Source: Streptomyces sp. NRRL S-37
GTDB lineage: Bacteria > Actinomycetota > Actinomycetes > Streptomycetales > Streptomycetaceae
Assembly: GCF_000721605.1 (NCBI RefSeq)
Contig: NZ_JOIZ01000024.1
Span: 7,461-71,460 of the forward strand
Length of the DNA: 64,000 bases
Direction: 5' to 3'
The translations under genes and the position numbers were made by a program. The notes beneath the pieces were generated by a model. It was not told the origin of the DNA. It did no database searches and saw nothing but the letters and a program-made list of their open reading frames with translations. This document shows positions 41,800-50,792 of the stretch, in pieces (positions within the stretch are counted from its first letter, which is position 1; every line of letters starts with the position of its first letter).

Positions 41800-43458
41800 T
41801 CACCGGGTCACCACGTGCCGTTCGTCGGGGACGCAGTGGGTCATGGTGAGTCCCTGCACGTCACGGGGCGGGTTGTCGCCGAGGTTCGCCAGCCGCTTGC
41901 GGTCCTCGTCGGTGAGGTCCTGGCTCGCCAGGGGCTCCAGGTGGGCGACGTCCTCCGGCATGATCCCGAGGCCCTCGCCGACCCTGCGGCCGAGGTCGGT
42001 CTCGACCAGCAGGAAGTGCCACACCATGCGCTCCTGCACCTCCCGGTCGCACTGGGAGATCAGGGTGACGAAGTTCTTCACCAGGTCGTCGCGCTCCCAG
42101 TCCTCCATCAGGCAGTACCGCTGGCCCGCCTGGAGGTAGTCGTTGGTGCGCTCGATGCGCTTGCGGGTGAGCCGGCCCACGATCTCGGGGCCCTGGTCGT
42201 CGTGGGTCGGGTACTGGGCCTCGCGCAGACCGCCGGTGATCGACGGCTCGTAGTTGACGTGCGGGTTCTCCCCGCCGTTGTCCTGGAAGTACGCCATCTG
42301 GCCGTCGCGCTGGTTGGTGCGCACGTCCGCGTGCTTGGCCTGGTTGACCGGGAGCTGGAGGTAGTTCGGGCCGACCCGGTGGCGCTGGGTGTCGCTGTAG
42401 GAGAAGGTCCGGCCGACGAGCATCTTGTCGTCGGAGAAGTCCAGGCCGTCGACGAGGACGCCGGTGCCGAAGGAGATCTGCTCGTTCTCGGCGAAGAAGT
42501 TGTCCGGCATCCGGTTCAGCACCATGCGGCCCACCGGCTTGGGCGGGAAGTCCTGCTCCGGCCAGGTCTTGGTGTCGTCCAGCGGGTCGAAGTCCAGTTC
42601 CGGGTGGTCGTGGTCGTCCATCATCTGGACGAGCAGTTCCCACTCCGGGTACTCGCCGCGCTCCACCGCCTCGTACAGGTCCTTGGTGGCGTGGCCGAGC
42701 GACTCGGCCTGGACGTTCGCCGCGTCCTCGACGGTCATGCTGCGCACGCCCTGCTTGGGCATCCAGTGGTACTTGACCAGCTTGGTGTTGCCCTCGGCGT
42801 CGACCCACTTGTAGGTGTTCACGCCGAAGCCCTGCATGTGGCGGTAGTCCGCCGGGATGCCGCGCGGGCTGAACAGGTTGACCAGCATGTGCATCGACTC
42901 GGGCGTCTGCGACATGAAGTCGAAGATGCGGCGCGGCTGCTGTTCGAAGGTGACCGGGTCGGGCTTGAGGGCGTGGATGACGTCCGGGAACTTGATGGCG
43001 TCCCGGATGAAGAAGACGCCCAGGTTGTTGCCGACGAGGTCCCAGTTGCCGTCCTCGGTGTAGAACTTCACCGCGAAGCCGCGGGGGTCGCGGGCGGCCT
43101 CGGAGGAGTCGCGTCCGCCGATGACGGTGGAGAAGCGGACGGCGACGTCCGTGCGCTTGCCCTGCTCCTGGAAGAGCTTGGCGCGGGTGTAGCGGGAGAC
43201 GGGCTCGTCGCCCCACTTCCCGTACGCCTCGAAGTATCCGTAGGCGGTGACGCCGCGGGCGTGCACCACGCGTTCGGGGATGCGTTCCCGGTCGAAGTGG
43301 CTGATCTTCTCCAGGAACTGGTAGTTCTCCAGCGTGGCCGGGCCGCGGGAGCCGACGGTGCGCTGGTTCTGGTTGTCGTAGACCGGGTGGCCCTGCCGGT
43401 TGGTGAGTACCTTGCGGTCGTCGCCCGGAGCGGGGCCCCGGCTCGAAACGTCCGTCAT
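41800..43458 (-). CDS. Monofunctional heme catalase
   Basis: A 552-residue catalase that breaks down hydrogen peroxide. The distal His is in [18 protein letters not shown] (about residue 66), the catalytic Asn in [13 protein letters not shown] (about 139), and the proximal heme Tyr in [18 protein letters not shown] (about 350). The C-terminus extends beyond the heme domain by about 100 residues ([18 protein letters not shown] to the end), normal for large-subunit-like clade members. The start has AAGGAG upstream. The unrelated convergent neighbour ends 1 base away. Confidence 0.95.
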   Translation of the reverse strand: MTDVSSRGPAPGDDRKVLTNRQGHPVYDNQNQRTVGSRGPATLENYQFLEKISHFDRERIPERVVHARGVTAYGYFEAYGKWGDEPVSRYTRAKLFQEQGKRTDVAVRFSTVIGGRDSSEAARDPRGFAVKFYTEDGNWDLVGNNLGVFFIRDAIKFPDVIHALKPDPVTFEQQPRRIFDFMSQTPESMHMLVNLFSPRGIPADYRHMQGFGVNTYKWVDAEGNTKLVKYHWMPKQGVRSMTVEDAANVQAESLGHATKDLYEAVERGEYPEWELLVQMMDDHDHPELDFDPLDDTKTWPEQDFPPKPVGRMVLNRMPDNFFAENEQISFGTGVLVDGLDFSDDKMLVGRTFSYSDTQRHRVGPNYLQLPVNQAKHADVRTNQRDGQMAYFQDNGGENPHVNYEPSITGGLREAQYPTHDDQGPEIVGRLTRKRIERTNDYLQAGQRYCLMEDWERDDLVKNFVTLISQCDREVQERMVWHFLLVETDLGRRVGEGLGIMPEDVAHLEPLASQDLTDEDRKRLANLGDNPPRDVQGLTMTHCVPDERHVVTR

Positions 43459-43653
43459 GATCGTGGGCTCCTTGCGCTGCTCGACGTCCCTGGGATGCCG
43501 TCCGTACGAGGGTCATGCTGCCCCGCGTCACCACGGTCGGCGACTCGGGAGCGGCCGGTTGCGCCAGGCCGGGTGAGGAAGCGGTGCCCCGGGACGGCGG
43601 GGGCCCGGCCGCCGTGGTCGTACGCGGTGGCCGGGCCTTGCGAGGCGGTGTGC

Positions 43654-43890
43654 TCAGCCGCCGTTCAGGCGTGCGCGCAGCAGCCCCTTGCCGAGTTCCG
43701 CGCCCTTGCGGCTGTCCGCCTGGGCCTTGCGGAACAGGTCGGCGACCTCGGTGTCCTTGGCGCGTTCGGCGTCCTGGATGTAGCTCTCCAGGCGCAGTGC
43801 GTTGCTCAGGCACGCCTCGACGTACCAGATCAGGTTGTAGTCCTTGTCCTGCGTGCCGGTGACGCCGCCGGTCTCCGTCTCACTGGTCAT
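43654..43890 (-). CDS. Small hypothetical protein under a SigB-type promoter
   Basis: A 78-residue, mostly helical, cytoplasmic protein (DYNLIWYVEACLSNALRLES, then AQADSRKGAELGKGLLRARL). Its ATG has a perfect GAGGAGG ribosome site. A SigB-consensus promoter lies at 43976-44000. It is 195 bases upstream of the catalase start in the same direction. I do not recognise the family, but the context points to general stress. Confidence 0.7.
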   Translation of the reverse strand: MTSETETGGVTGTQDKDYNLIWYVEACLSNALRLESYIQDAERAKDTEVADLFRKAQADSRKGAELGKGLLRARLNGG

Positions 43891-43975
43891 CCGGGCCTCC
43901 TCGTCGCGGTGCTCGTTACGGGCCCGTCCGTCCCGGCGCGCGATGCCGGGGGCGGGCCTCCACAGCGGCGGCCGG

Positions 43976-44000
43976 GTACCCGTCCGCGCCGGAGGCACAC
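43976..44000 (-). promoter_or_regulatory. SigB-type promoter
   Basis: Read on the minus strand: GTGT, 15 bases, GGGTAC. This fits the Streptomyces SigB consensus GNNT-N14-16-GGGTA(C/T). It is about 85 bases before the 78-residue gene and could also read into catalase. Confidence 0.6.
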
Positions 44001-44158
44001 AGCGGTGAGAGGCGGGGGCGCGACCGGTCCCCCGTTCCGGTCGTGCCCCCGCCGTGTTGCCGAAACTATGCGCAGCGGGCGGGCGTGTGTACCGCACCGG
44101 TGCCCGCTGCGGCCGCCGGAGGACTCATCCGTGCACAACCGAGTCCGAAAAGCCCGGT

Positions 44159-45649
44159 TCACCCGTCCGTGAGGACCGGCTGTTCCAGGTCACCCACCGC
44201 CAGATGGGCCAGGACGACCTCGTACAGGTCGGTCCCGGCGGCCAGCAGCTGGCGTTCCAGGACCGGTTCGGCGCTGCGTACGTGCTCGCGCACGGTCTGG
44301 GCGTGCACGCCCAGGCTCCGCGCGGCCCGCTCGGCGTTGCCCCCGGCGGCGATCCAGGCGCACAGGGTGCGGCGCACGTTCCGGGTGTCCCCCTCCAGCC
44401 GTCCCAGCAGTTCCCGTGCCCAGCCGCCGACGGCGGGGCCGGCCAGCAGGCCGGCGAGGCCCGGTGAGGGCGCCGCGGGGTCGCCGGCCGCCTGCCCGTC
44501 CAGGAGGTTGATCTGGGTGTGGAGCGCCAGGTGCACCACGGCGCGGGTGGTGACGTCGTCGAAGTCCGCGCCGAGCATGGTCTCGACGCGTTCCATGCGG
44601 GCCCGTACGGTGTTGCGGCTGACGCCGAGGACCTTGGCGGTGTTCACGGCGGTGAACTCCAGGCCGAGACGGGTGGTGGCGAGGAGTTCGGCGCGGGTGT
44701 GGTGCGGCAGCGCGTCGAGCGGGCGCAGCACCCGGGCCGCCCAGCCGCGCAGCGCGGCGGGGTCCATCAGCCGCTCCGGGTGGGTGCGTTCGGCGTACAC
44801 GGCCGTCTTGTCGGCGCGGAAGCGCGCCACCGCCAGGGCGCTGACGGCCTGCCCGTACGCGGTGGCGGTACGGGCGAGGCTCTGCCACACGCTGCCGCCG
44901 AGGAAGGTGTCCGGGTGCCGTTCGACCAGCGACCGCAGCTCGCCGGCGGTGGCCTCGCGGGGGCTGACGACGATCACGTGCCCGTCCATCGCCGGGCAGC
45001 GCACGACCAGCGCCTCCTCCCGCGTGGCGTCCAGGCACTCCGCGGCGAGCCGGTCGCGCAGGGCGGGCGCGGACTCGACGACGTAGACGCAGGCCGTGTC
45101 GGCGTCGAGCAGGCCGGGCCAGAGTCCGGCGGCGACCCGGCGGGCGGCGACGGTGTCCTCGACCATCAGCAGCTGCAGGATCGCCAGACGCAGATCGGCG
45201 GTGGCCCGCCGCAGCCGGTGTCCGGCGGTGGCGGTCTCGTGTGCGGTCAGCAGGAGTTCGATCACCTGGGCGGTGTGCGTGACGACGTCGGAGGTGTGCC
45301 GGTCGAAGGGGGTCTCGCGGGAGACGGCCAGCACGCGGGCCCCCGAGGGGTGCCCGATCCGCACCAGGCGCACATGGCGCCCCTCCCCCTCCCAGGCGGC
45401 GGAGGCGATCCGGCCGGAGCCGAGGTCGGCGACGAGGGACTCGTCCAGCGGCAGCCGGGTCCCGGCGAGCAGCGTCCCCGCGGCGTCCTGGAGGGACGCC
45501 TCCGCGTCCGCGGTGGCGGCCAGCCAGTCGACGACCCGGCGGACGTCCCGCCCGCCCGGACGCAAGTGTCCGAGCAGCTCCCGCGCCCACGCCGGATGCT
45601 CCCCGGCCTCCCGCTGCGCCTGCCGGATTCCGTCCCTGTGGCCTGTCAC
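44159..45649 (-). CDS. PucR-like transcriptional regulator with two C-terminal HTH motifs
   Basis: A 496-residue regulator. The last third carries a PucR-type helix-turn-helix (LEFTAVNTAKVLGVSRNTVRA, about residues 335-360), then a second, similar motif near the C-terminus (GGNAERAARSLGVHAQTVRE). The N-terminal two thirds (TAGHRLRRATADLRLAILQL to AVSALAVARF) resemble the GGDEF-like/GAF-like sensor part of PucR and CdaR proteins. The start at GTG 45649 has a GGGGAAGG upstream; the frame is open further but overlaps the next gene's start. The target is unknown; it is divergent from the Sua5/YciO gene. Confidence 0.8.
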   Translation of the reverse strand: MTGHRDGIRQAQREAGEHPAWARELLGHLRPGGRDVRRVVDWLAATADAEASLQDAAGTLLAGTRLPLDESLVADLGSGRIASAAWEGEGRHVRLVRIGHPSGARVLAVSRETPFDRHTSDVVTHTAQVIELLLTAHETATAGHRLRRATADLRLAILQLLMVEDTVAARRVAAGLWPGLLDADTACVYVVESAPALRDRLAAECLDATREEALVVRCPAMDGHVIVVSPREATAGELRSLVERHPDTFLGGSVWQSLARTATAYGQAVSALAVARFRADKTAVYAERTHPERLMDPAALRGWAARVLRPLDALPHHTRAELLATTRLGLEFTAVNTAKVLGVSRNTVRARMERVETMLGADFDDVTTRAVVHLALHTQINLLDGQAAGDPAAPSPGLAGLLAGPAVGGWARELLGRLEGDTRNVRRTLCAWIAAGGNAERAARSLGVHAQTVREHVRSAEPVLERQLLAAGTDLYEVVLAHLAVGDLEQPVLTDG

Positions 45650-45797
45650 CTCGGCCTTCCCCTCGTCCGTTCGTCGTCCCCGGCCCAGGCCGGGGACGTT
45701 ACCCCACCCGTGCGCGCGGCTCATCCCGGCGCGTCGGCGCACCGGCCCCGGGGGCGGCGTGCGGGGTCCCGGCGCGCGGGCGGCATAAGCTCGGTGA

Positions 45798-46418
45798 ATG
45801 GCGAAGTACTTCGACGTGCACCCCGACAACCCCCAGCCGCGCACCATCGCGCAGGTCGCCGAGAGCATCCGCTCCGACGCCCTGATCGCGTATCCCACGG
45901 ACTCCTGCTACGCACTCGGCTGCCGTCTGGGCAGCCGCTCGGGCATCGACCGGATCCGTACGATCCGCAAGCTGGACGACCGGCACCACTTCACCCTGAT
46001 GTGCCGGGACTTCGCGCAGCTCGGCCAGTTCGTACGGATCGACAACGACGTGTTCCGCGCGGTGAAGGCGTCGACCCCGGGCAGTTACACGTTCATCCTG
46101 CCCGCGACGAAGGAGGTGCCGCGGATGCTGATGCACCCCAAGAAGAAGACGGTCGGTGTGCGCATCCCGGACCACGTGGTCACCCAGGCCCTGCTGGCGG
46201 AGCTCGGTGAGCCCCTGCTGTCCAGCACCCTGCTGCTGCCCGGCGAGGACGAGCCGATGACCCAGGGCTGGGAGATCAAGGACCTGCTCGACCACCAGGT
46301 GGACGCGGTGCTCGACTCCGGCGACTGCGGCACCGAGCCGACCACGGTGATCGACTTCTCGGGCGGCGAGGCGGAGATCGTACGCCGGGGCGCGGGCGAC
46401 GTCACCCGGTTCGAGTGA
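45798..46418 (+). CDS. Sua5/YciO/YrdC-family protein
   Basis: A 206-residue protein of the L-threonylcarbamoyladenylate synthase fold. The nucleotide/threonine-binding start is ALIAYPTDSCYALGCRLGS (about residues 29-47), then IRTIRKLDDRHHFTLMCRD with the KR-x-K-type basic residues, TPGSYTFILPAT and VGVRIPDHVVTQALLAELG. It looks like the YciO subgroup, whose activity is not the essential tRNA t6A one, so it is probably a paralogue. The ATG is close to AAGCTCGG without a strong ribosome site. Confidence 0.88.
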   Translation: MAKYFDVHPDNPQPRTIAQVAESIRSDALIAYPTDSCYALGCRLGSRSGIDRIRTIRKLDDRHHFTLMCRDFAQLGQFVRIDNDVFRAVKASTPGSYTFILPATKEVPRMLMHPKKKTVGVRIPDHVVTQALLAELGEPLLSSTLLLPGEDEPMTQGWEIKDLLDHQVDAVLDSGDCGTEPTTVIDFSGGEAEIVRRGAGDVTRFE

Positions 46419-46496
46419 GGGAACCGGGCCGTCCGGCGCGTACGGCGGCCGTGTGACGATGGGGGTGATCCACACCCGTCGAGAGGCAGCATCATC

Positions 46497-47252
46497 ATGA
46501 CCGCCGTACAGGGAACGACCGTCGACATCCCCACCGGGGACGGCACCGCCGACGCGTATCTGACGCATCCCGCCGACGGGGGTCCCCGGCCGGGGGTGCT
46601 GCTCTACATGGACGCCTTCGGTGTGCGGCCGCGGCTGCGGGAGATGGCGGACCGGCTGGCGGCGGCCGGTTACACGGTCCTGGTGCCGAACCTGTTCCAC
46701 CGGCACGGACGCGCCCCGGTGCTCGAGCTGCCCGAGTTCATCGACCCGGGGGCGCGGCCGGAGCTCTTCGAGCGGCTCGGGCCGGTCATGCGGGAGCTGA
46801 CGCCCGAGCGGGCGATGCGGGACGCCGACGCGTATCTGCGGTGGCTCGCGGCGTGCCCGGCGGTGGCGGACGGCCCGGTGGCGGTGACCGGTTACTGCAT
46901 GGGCGCGGCCCTGTCGCTGCGCACGGCCGGGACCTACCCGGAGCGGGTGGCGGCCGCGGCCGGGTTCCACGGCGGCCGGCTGGCGACGGACGCGCCGGAC
47001 AGTCCGCACCTGGCGGCCGGCCGGATCACCGCCGAGGTGTACTTCGGCCACGCCGACCAGGACCACTCGCTGCCCGAGGAGCAGATCGAGCGGCTGGAGC
47101 GGGCGCTGACGGAAGCCGGTGTCCGGCACCGCTGCGAGGTGTACACCGGGGCGCCGCACGGCTACACCCAGTCCGACACGGCGGCGTACGACAAGGAGGC
47201 GGACGAGCGTCACTGGGCGGCGCTGCTCGGCCTGTTGGCGCGCACCTTCTGA
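46497..47252 (+). CDS. Dienelactone hydrolase-family protein
   Basis: A 251-residue alpha/beta hydrolase. The nucleophile is Cys in VTGYCMGAALSL (about residue 132), with Asp in FGHADQDHS (about 186) and His in GAPHGYTQSD (about 220), the Cys-Asp-His triad of dienelactone hydrolases. The cleavage of a lactone or ester is likely, but the substrate is unknown; no aromatic catabolic genes are nearby. It lies 78 bases after the Sua5 gene in the same direction. Confidence 0.9.
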   Translation: MTAVQGTTVDIPTGDGTADAYLTHPADGGPRPGVLLYMDAFGVRPRLREMADRLAAAGYTVLVPNLFHRHGRAPVLELPEFIDPGARPELFERLGPVMRELTPERAMRDADAYLRWLAACPAVADGPVAVTGYCMGAALSLRTAGTYPERVAAAAGFHGGRLATDAPDSPHLAAGRITAEVYFGHADQDHSLPEEQIERLERALTEAGVRHRCEVYTGAPHGYTQSDTAAYDKEADERHWAALLGLLARTF

Positions 47253-47340
47253 CCACTGCCCCCAACTCGGTTCCGTACGAAGGGGATTCGGTGGCACCCC
47301 GCTCTCCGGACGTCCGCCGCACCGTTGTTACGGTGCACTG

Positions 47341-48846
47341 GTGTCCGAATCCTCACGTGATACCGCCGAGGGCGCCGGCTGGGGCGCCGCCGAGCACGGT
47401 ACGTACCGGCGGCTGATGCCGCACCGGGCCGAGAAGATCTCCTGGCTCGACCCGCGCATGCTGTGGGCCGCCCGCAACGGGGTCCTGGCCTCCTGGTTCG
47501 GTGACCCCACGGGAGACACCCGCGCCCGCTGGGTGGCCCGGCGGGAGGCGGCCGGCGCCCCCGCCGACAAGGTGATCCGGCGTGACGATCCGGACCGGTT
47601 CTCGTTCCTGGTGATCGGCGACACGGGTGAGGGCGGCGAGCCCCAGTACGCGGTGGTGCCCGGGCTGCTCCAGGAGGGCCGGGACACCGCCTTCGCCGTG
47701 CTCGCCAGTGATGTGATCTACCCGGTGGGCAGCGCCGACGACTACGGCACCAAGTTCTTCCGCCCGTACCGGGACTACCAAGCCCCGGTCTACGCGATAC
47801 CGGGCAACCACGACTGGTACGAGGACCTCGGCGGGTTCATGCGCGTCTTCTGCGACGACGCCCCGCCGCTGCCGCCCGCGCCCCGGCCGCGCCCGCTCAC
47901 CCGCGCCTGGCTGCGCTCCCTGCTGTGGCACCGGCCGCGCGCCGGGGACGGCGGGCGCCTGGACGAGGCACGGAAGCTGCGGTCCGCGCCCGGGCAGCAG
48001 GCCGTGCAGCCGGGGCCGTACTGGGCGGTCGACGCCGGGCCGGTGCGGATCGTCGGCATCGACACGGGGCTGCTGGGCACGGTCGACGCCGAGCAGGGCG
48101 CGTGGCTGCGCGAGGTCTCCCGCGGTCCGCGCCCGAAGATCCTCGTCACGGGCTCGCCCCTGTACGTGGACGGCGAGTATCACCCGTGCCCGATCGAGGG
48201 CGGCGGCACCGTCGACGACATCGTCCGCGACCCGGCGCACCACTACGTGGCCGCGATCGGCGGCGACATCCACAACTACCAGCGCTACCCGGTACGGCTG
48301 GACGACGGCCGCACCCTGCAGTACGTGGTGGCGGGCGGCGGCGGGGCGTTCACGCACGCCACCCACACCATCCCCCGGGTGGACGTCGCCGGTGTCACCG
48401 AGCGGGACTTCCGCTGCTATCCGCTGCGCGGCGACTCCCTCGCCTTCTACAGCGCGCTCTACGGGCGCCGGCTGCGGCTGCGCCGTCTCCTCACCCTCAC
48501 CGACGCCGAGGCGATGGCCGTGATCGCCGAACGCCTCGGCATCGGACCCACCCGTGCGCCCGGCGCGCCGGCCCGGGTCACCTGCCGGACGCGGCTGGTC
48601 GCCGGGCTGCTCGGCACCGGCCGCCGGCCCGACCGGCGCAAGCGGCTGCGGCTGCCCGTGCGCAAGGCCTACACGTCGCTGTTCTCACCGGGGTCGGCCA
48701 CCTACAGCCCGCCGTTCTTCAAGTGCTTCCTGCGGCTGGACGTGAGCCCGGAGGCGATCCGGCTGCGCTGTCACGCGGCCACCGGCCACCGCGCGCAGGA
48801 GGTCGCCCCGCCGGTCGAGGACGAGGTGACCATCCCGCTGACGTGA
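47341..48846 (+). CDS. Metallophosphoesterase, long form
   Basis: A 501-residue calcineurin-fold protein. Blocks seen: VIGDTGEGGEPQ (first Asp, near residue 97), ASDVIYPVGSADDY, IPGNHDWYEDLGG (GNHD, near 155), ILVTGSPLY, and AIGGDIHNYQRY (GDIH, near 302). The N-terminal 80 and C-terminal 130 residues are extra to the catalytic core and contain no known domain; the C-terminus is basic (RRPDRRKRLRL). No signal peptide is seen. The GTG follows an upstream region overlapping the end of the previous intergenic DNA; the exact start is not certain. Confidence 0.85.
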   Translation: MSESSRDTAEGAGWGAAEHGTYRRLMPHRAEKISWLDPRMLWAARNGVLASWFGDPTGDTRARWVARREAAGAPADKVIRRDDPDRFSFLVIGDTGEGGEPQYAVVPGLLQEGRDTAFAVLASDVIYPVGSADDYGTKFFRPYRDYQAPVYAIPGNHDWYEDLGGFMRVFCDDAPPLPPAPRPRPLTRAWLRSLLWHRPRAGDGGRLDEARKLRSAPGQQAVQPGPYWAVDAGPVRIVGIDTGLLGTVDAEQGAWLREVSRGPRPKILVTGSPLYVDGEYHPCPIEGGGTVDDIVRDPAHHYVAAIGGDIHNYQRYPVRLDDGRTLQYVVAGGGGAFTHATHTIPRVDVAGVTERDFRCYPLRGDSLAFYSALYGRRLRLRRLLTLTDAEAMAVIAERLGIGPTRAPGAPARVTCRTRLVAGLLGTGRRPDRRKRLRLPVRKAYTSLFSPGSATYSPPFFKCFLRLDVSPEAIRLRCHAATGHRAQEVAPPVEDEVTIPLT

Positions 48847-48847
48847 G

Positions 48848-49813
48848 CTACCAGCGGCCCGGAGCGGTACCGGCGAGGGGCTGCGAGGGCCGGCCGTCCA
48901 CGCCGACGGGCACGTCACCGGCGAGCATCACCCGGTGCATGATCCGCGGGTGGTCGAGGTGGGCGGTGTCACCCGGGGCCAGGTGGATGGTGGCCCGGTT
49001 GTCCCAGAAGGCCACGCTGCCCGGCTCCCAGCGGAACCGCACGGTGTACTCGGGCCGGGTGGCCTGCTCCAGGAGCATCTGGAGGACGGCCGTGCTCTCG
49101 GGGCGGGACAGGCCGGTGATCTGCTCGACGTAGTAGCCGTTGACGAACAGCACCCGCTCCCCGGTCTCCGGGTGGACGCGCACCAGGGGGTGCTCCGAGG
49201 CGGTCTGGTGCTCCAGCAGATGGCGCAGGTAGGCGTCGTCGCCGGGGCGGGCCTGGTAGCCGACCCCCAGCCGGTGCTCGGCGCGCAGCCGGTCGGCGAA
49301 CTCCCGCACCGGGGCGGAGAGTCCGGCGTACGCCGCGGCCAGGTTCGACCAGGTGGTGTCGCCGCCGTAGGGCGGGACGGTCTCGGCGCGCAGGATCGTC
49401 GCGGCGGGCGGGTCGACGCGGGCGCCGTGGTCGCAGTGCCAGCCGCGCAGCAGGGTGTGGCGGCGGCGCCGCAGCCACTCGTCGTGCTCCATGCCGAAGC
49501 GTCCGCCGAGCTCCAGCCGGTCGGCGGTGGTCTCGATCTCGGGGAAGCCGGGCGGGGAGGCCTTGCCGCGCCGGGGCAGCACGACCGGTTCGCCGAAGCG
49601 GCGGGCCAGCGCCACGTGTCCGGCGTGGTCGAGGCGCTGGCCGCGGAAGAACACCACCTTCCAGCGCAGCACCGCCGCCCTGATGGCGGCGGTCACGGCG
49701 TCGTCGAGGTCACCGGTGAGGTCGACACCGGTGATCTCGGCCCCGATGTGCCCGGCCACCGGGCGCACCTCCACCGCCGTGCCCTCCCCCGTGCCGTCCC
49801 TGTGCGTCGTCAT
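48848..49813 (-). CDS. TauD/TfdA-family Fe(II)/2-oxoglutarate dioxygenase
   Basis: A 321-residue oxygenase. It begins with the typical VRPVAGHIGAEITGVDLTGD, then the FFRGQRLDHAGHVALARRFGE segment. The first iron ligands are in WHCDHGAR (H-x-D, about residue 125), the distal His in VAFWDNRATIHLAPGD (about 279), and the 2-oxoglutarate-binding Arg in HPRIMHRVMLAGD (about 295). Members hydroxylate taurine, sulfate esters or other acids; the substrate is unclear. It is divergent from the aldo-keto reductase and convergent with the phosphoesterase, whose stop is one base away. Confidence 0.9.
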   Translation of the reverse strand: MTTHRDGTGEGTAVEVRPVAGHIGAEITGVDLTGDLDDAVTAAIRAAVLRWKVVFFRGQRLDHAGHVALARRFGEPVVLPRRGKASPPGFPEIETTADRLELGGRFGMEHDEWLRRRRHTLLRGWHCDHGARVDPPAATILRAETVPPYGGDTTWSNLAAAYAGLSAPVREFADRLRAEHRLGVGYQARPGDDAYLRHLLEHQTASEHPLVRVHPETGERVLFVNGYYVEQITGLSRPESTAVLQMLLEQATRPEYTVRFRWEPGSVAFWDNRATIHLAPGDTAHLDHPRIMHRVMLAGDVPVGVDGRPSQPLAGTAPGRW

Positions 49814-49927
49814 GCGTTCTCCGCTCCGTCGGCTGTCCGCACCGGTCTGCCTACCCCTCCGGTTGATCATTGACCCCCTCGTCCCCGACGCTGGGAGGAC
49901 GACATCCCCCGACGGGAAGGCACCCTG

Positions 49928-50758
49928 GTGAGCAGCATCCCGAGCCACACCCTCAACGACGGCACCACGATCCCCGCCCTGGGCCTGGGCACCTGGCCGA
50001 TGGACGACGCCGAGGCGGAGCGGTCGGTGGCCGAGGCCCTGCGGATGGGCTACCGCCTCGTCGACACGGCGGCCAACTACCGCAACGAGACCGGTGTCGG
50101 CCGTGCCGTGGCCCGGTCCGGAATCCCGCGCGAGGAGGTCGTCGTGACGACGAAGCTCCCGGGCCGGCACCACGGCTACGAGGAGACCCTCGCCTCCTTC
50201 GAGGAGTCCCGCGCCCGGCTCGGCCTGGAGTACGTCGACCTCTACCTGATCCACTGGCCGCTCCCCCGCGTCGACAAGTACGTCGACTCCTGGAAGGCCA
50301 TGGTCAAGTTGCGTCAGGACGGGCTCGTCCGGTCCATCGGCGTCTCCAACTTCACGCCCGCCCACATCGAGCGGCTGGAGAAGGAGACCGGAGTGCTGCC
50401 CTCGGTCAACCAGGTGGAGCTGCACCCCTTCTTCCCGCAGGAGGAACTGCGCGCGTACCACGCCGGCAAGGGCGTGCTGACCGAGAGCTGGAGCCCGCTC
50501 GGCCGTGGCTCGACGCTCCTGGACGACCTGGCCGTGGCCGCCGTCGCCGAGGCGCACGGGGTGACGCCGGCCCAGGCGGTGCTGCGCTGGCACGTCCAGC
50601 TGGGCGCGCTCCCCGTGCCCAAGTCCTCCGACCCCGGGCGGCAGCGCGCGAACCTCGACGTCTTCGGCTTCGAACTGGACGCCGCCCAGATGCGCACCAT
50701 CGCCGACCGCGCCCACCGGCGGATCGGCGGGGACCCGGAGGCGCACGAGGAGTTCTGA
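49928..50758 (+). CDS. Aldo-keto reductase
   Basis: A 276-residue NADPH-dependent oxidoreductase of the AKR5-like group, close to 2,5-diketo-gluconate reductases. It contains the catalytic Asp-Tyr (LVDTAANYRNETGVG, Asp and Tyr near residues 45-50), Lys in VVTTKLPGRHHGYE (about 76) and His in LYLIHWPLP (about 109), and the cofactor region LPVPKSSDPGRQRANLDVF near 235-253. Start GTG after GAAGGCACC. The substrate is not evident; its divergent neighbour is the TauD-type oxygenase. Confidence 0.92.
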   Translation: MSSIPSHTLNDGTTIPALGLGTWPMDDAEAERSVAEALRMGYRLVDTAANYRNETGVGRAVARSGIPREEVVVTTKLPGRHHGYEETLASFEESRARLGLEYVDLYLIHWPLPRVDKYVDSWKAMVKLRQDGLVRSIGVSNFTPAHIERLEKETGVLPSVNQVELHPFFPQEELRAYHAGKGVLTESWSPLGRGSTLLDDLAVAAVAEAHGVTPAQAVLRWHVQLGALPVPKSSDPGRQRANLDVFGFELDAAQMRTIADRAHRRIGGDPEAHEEF

Positions 50759-50792
50759 CCCGGGCCGGGGCCGACGGGGACCGGGCGGCGGA

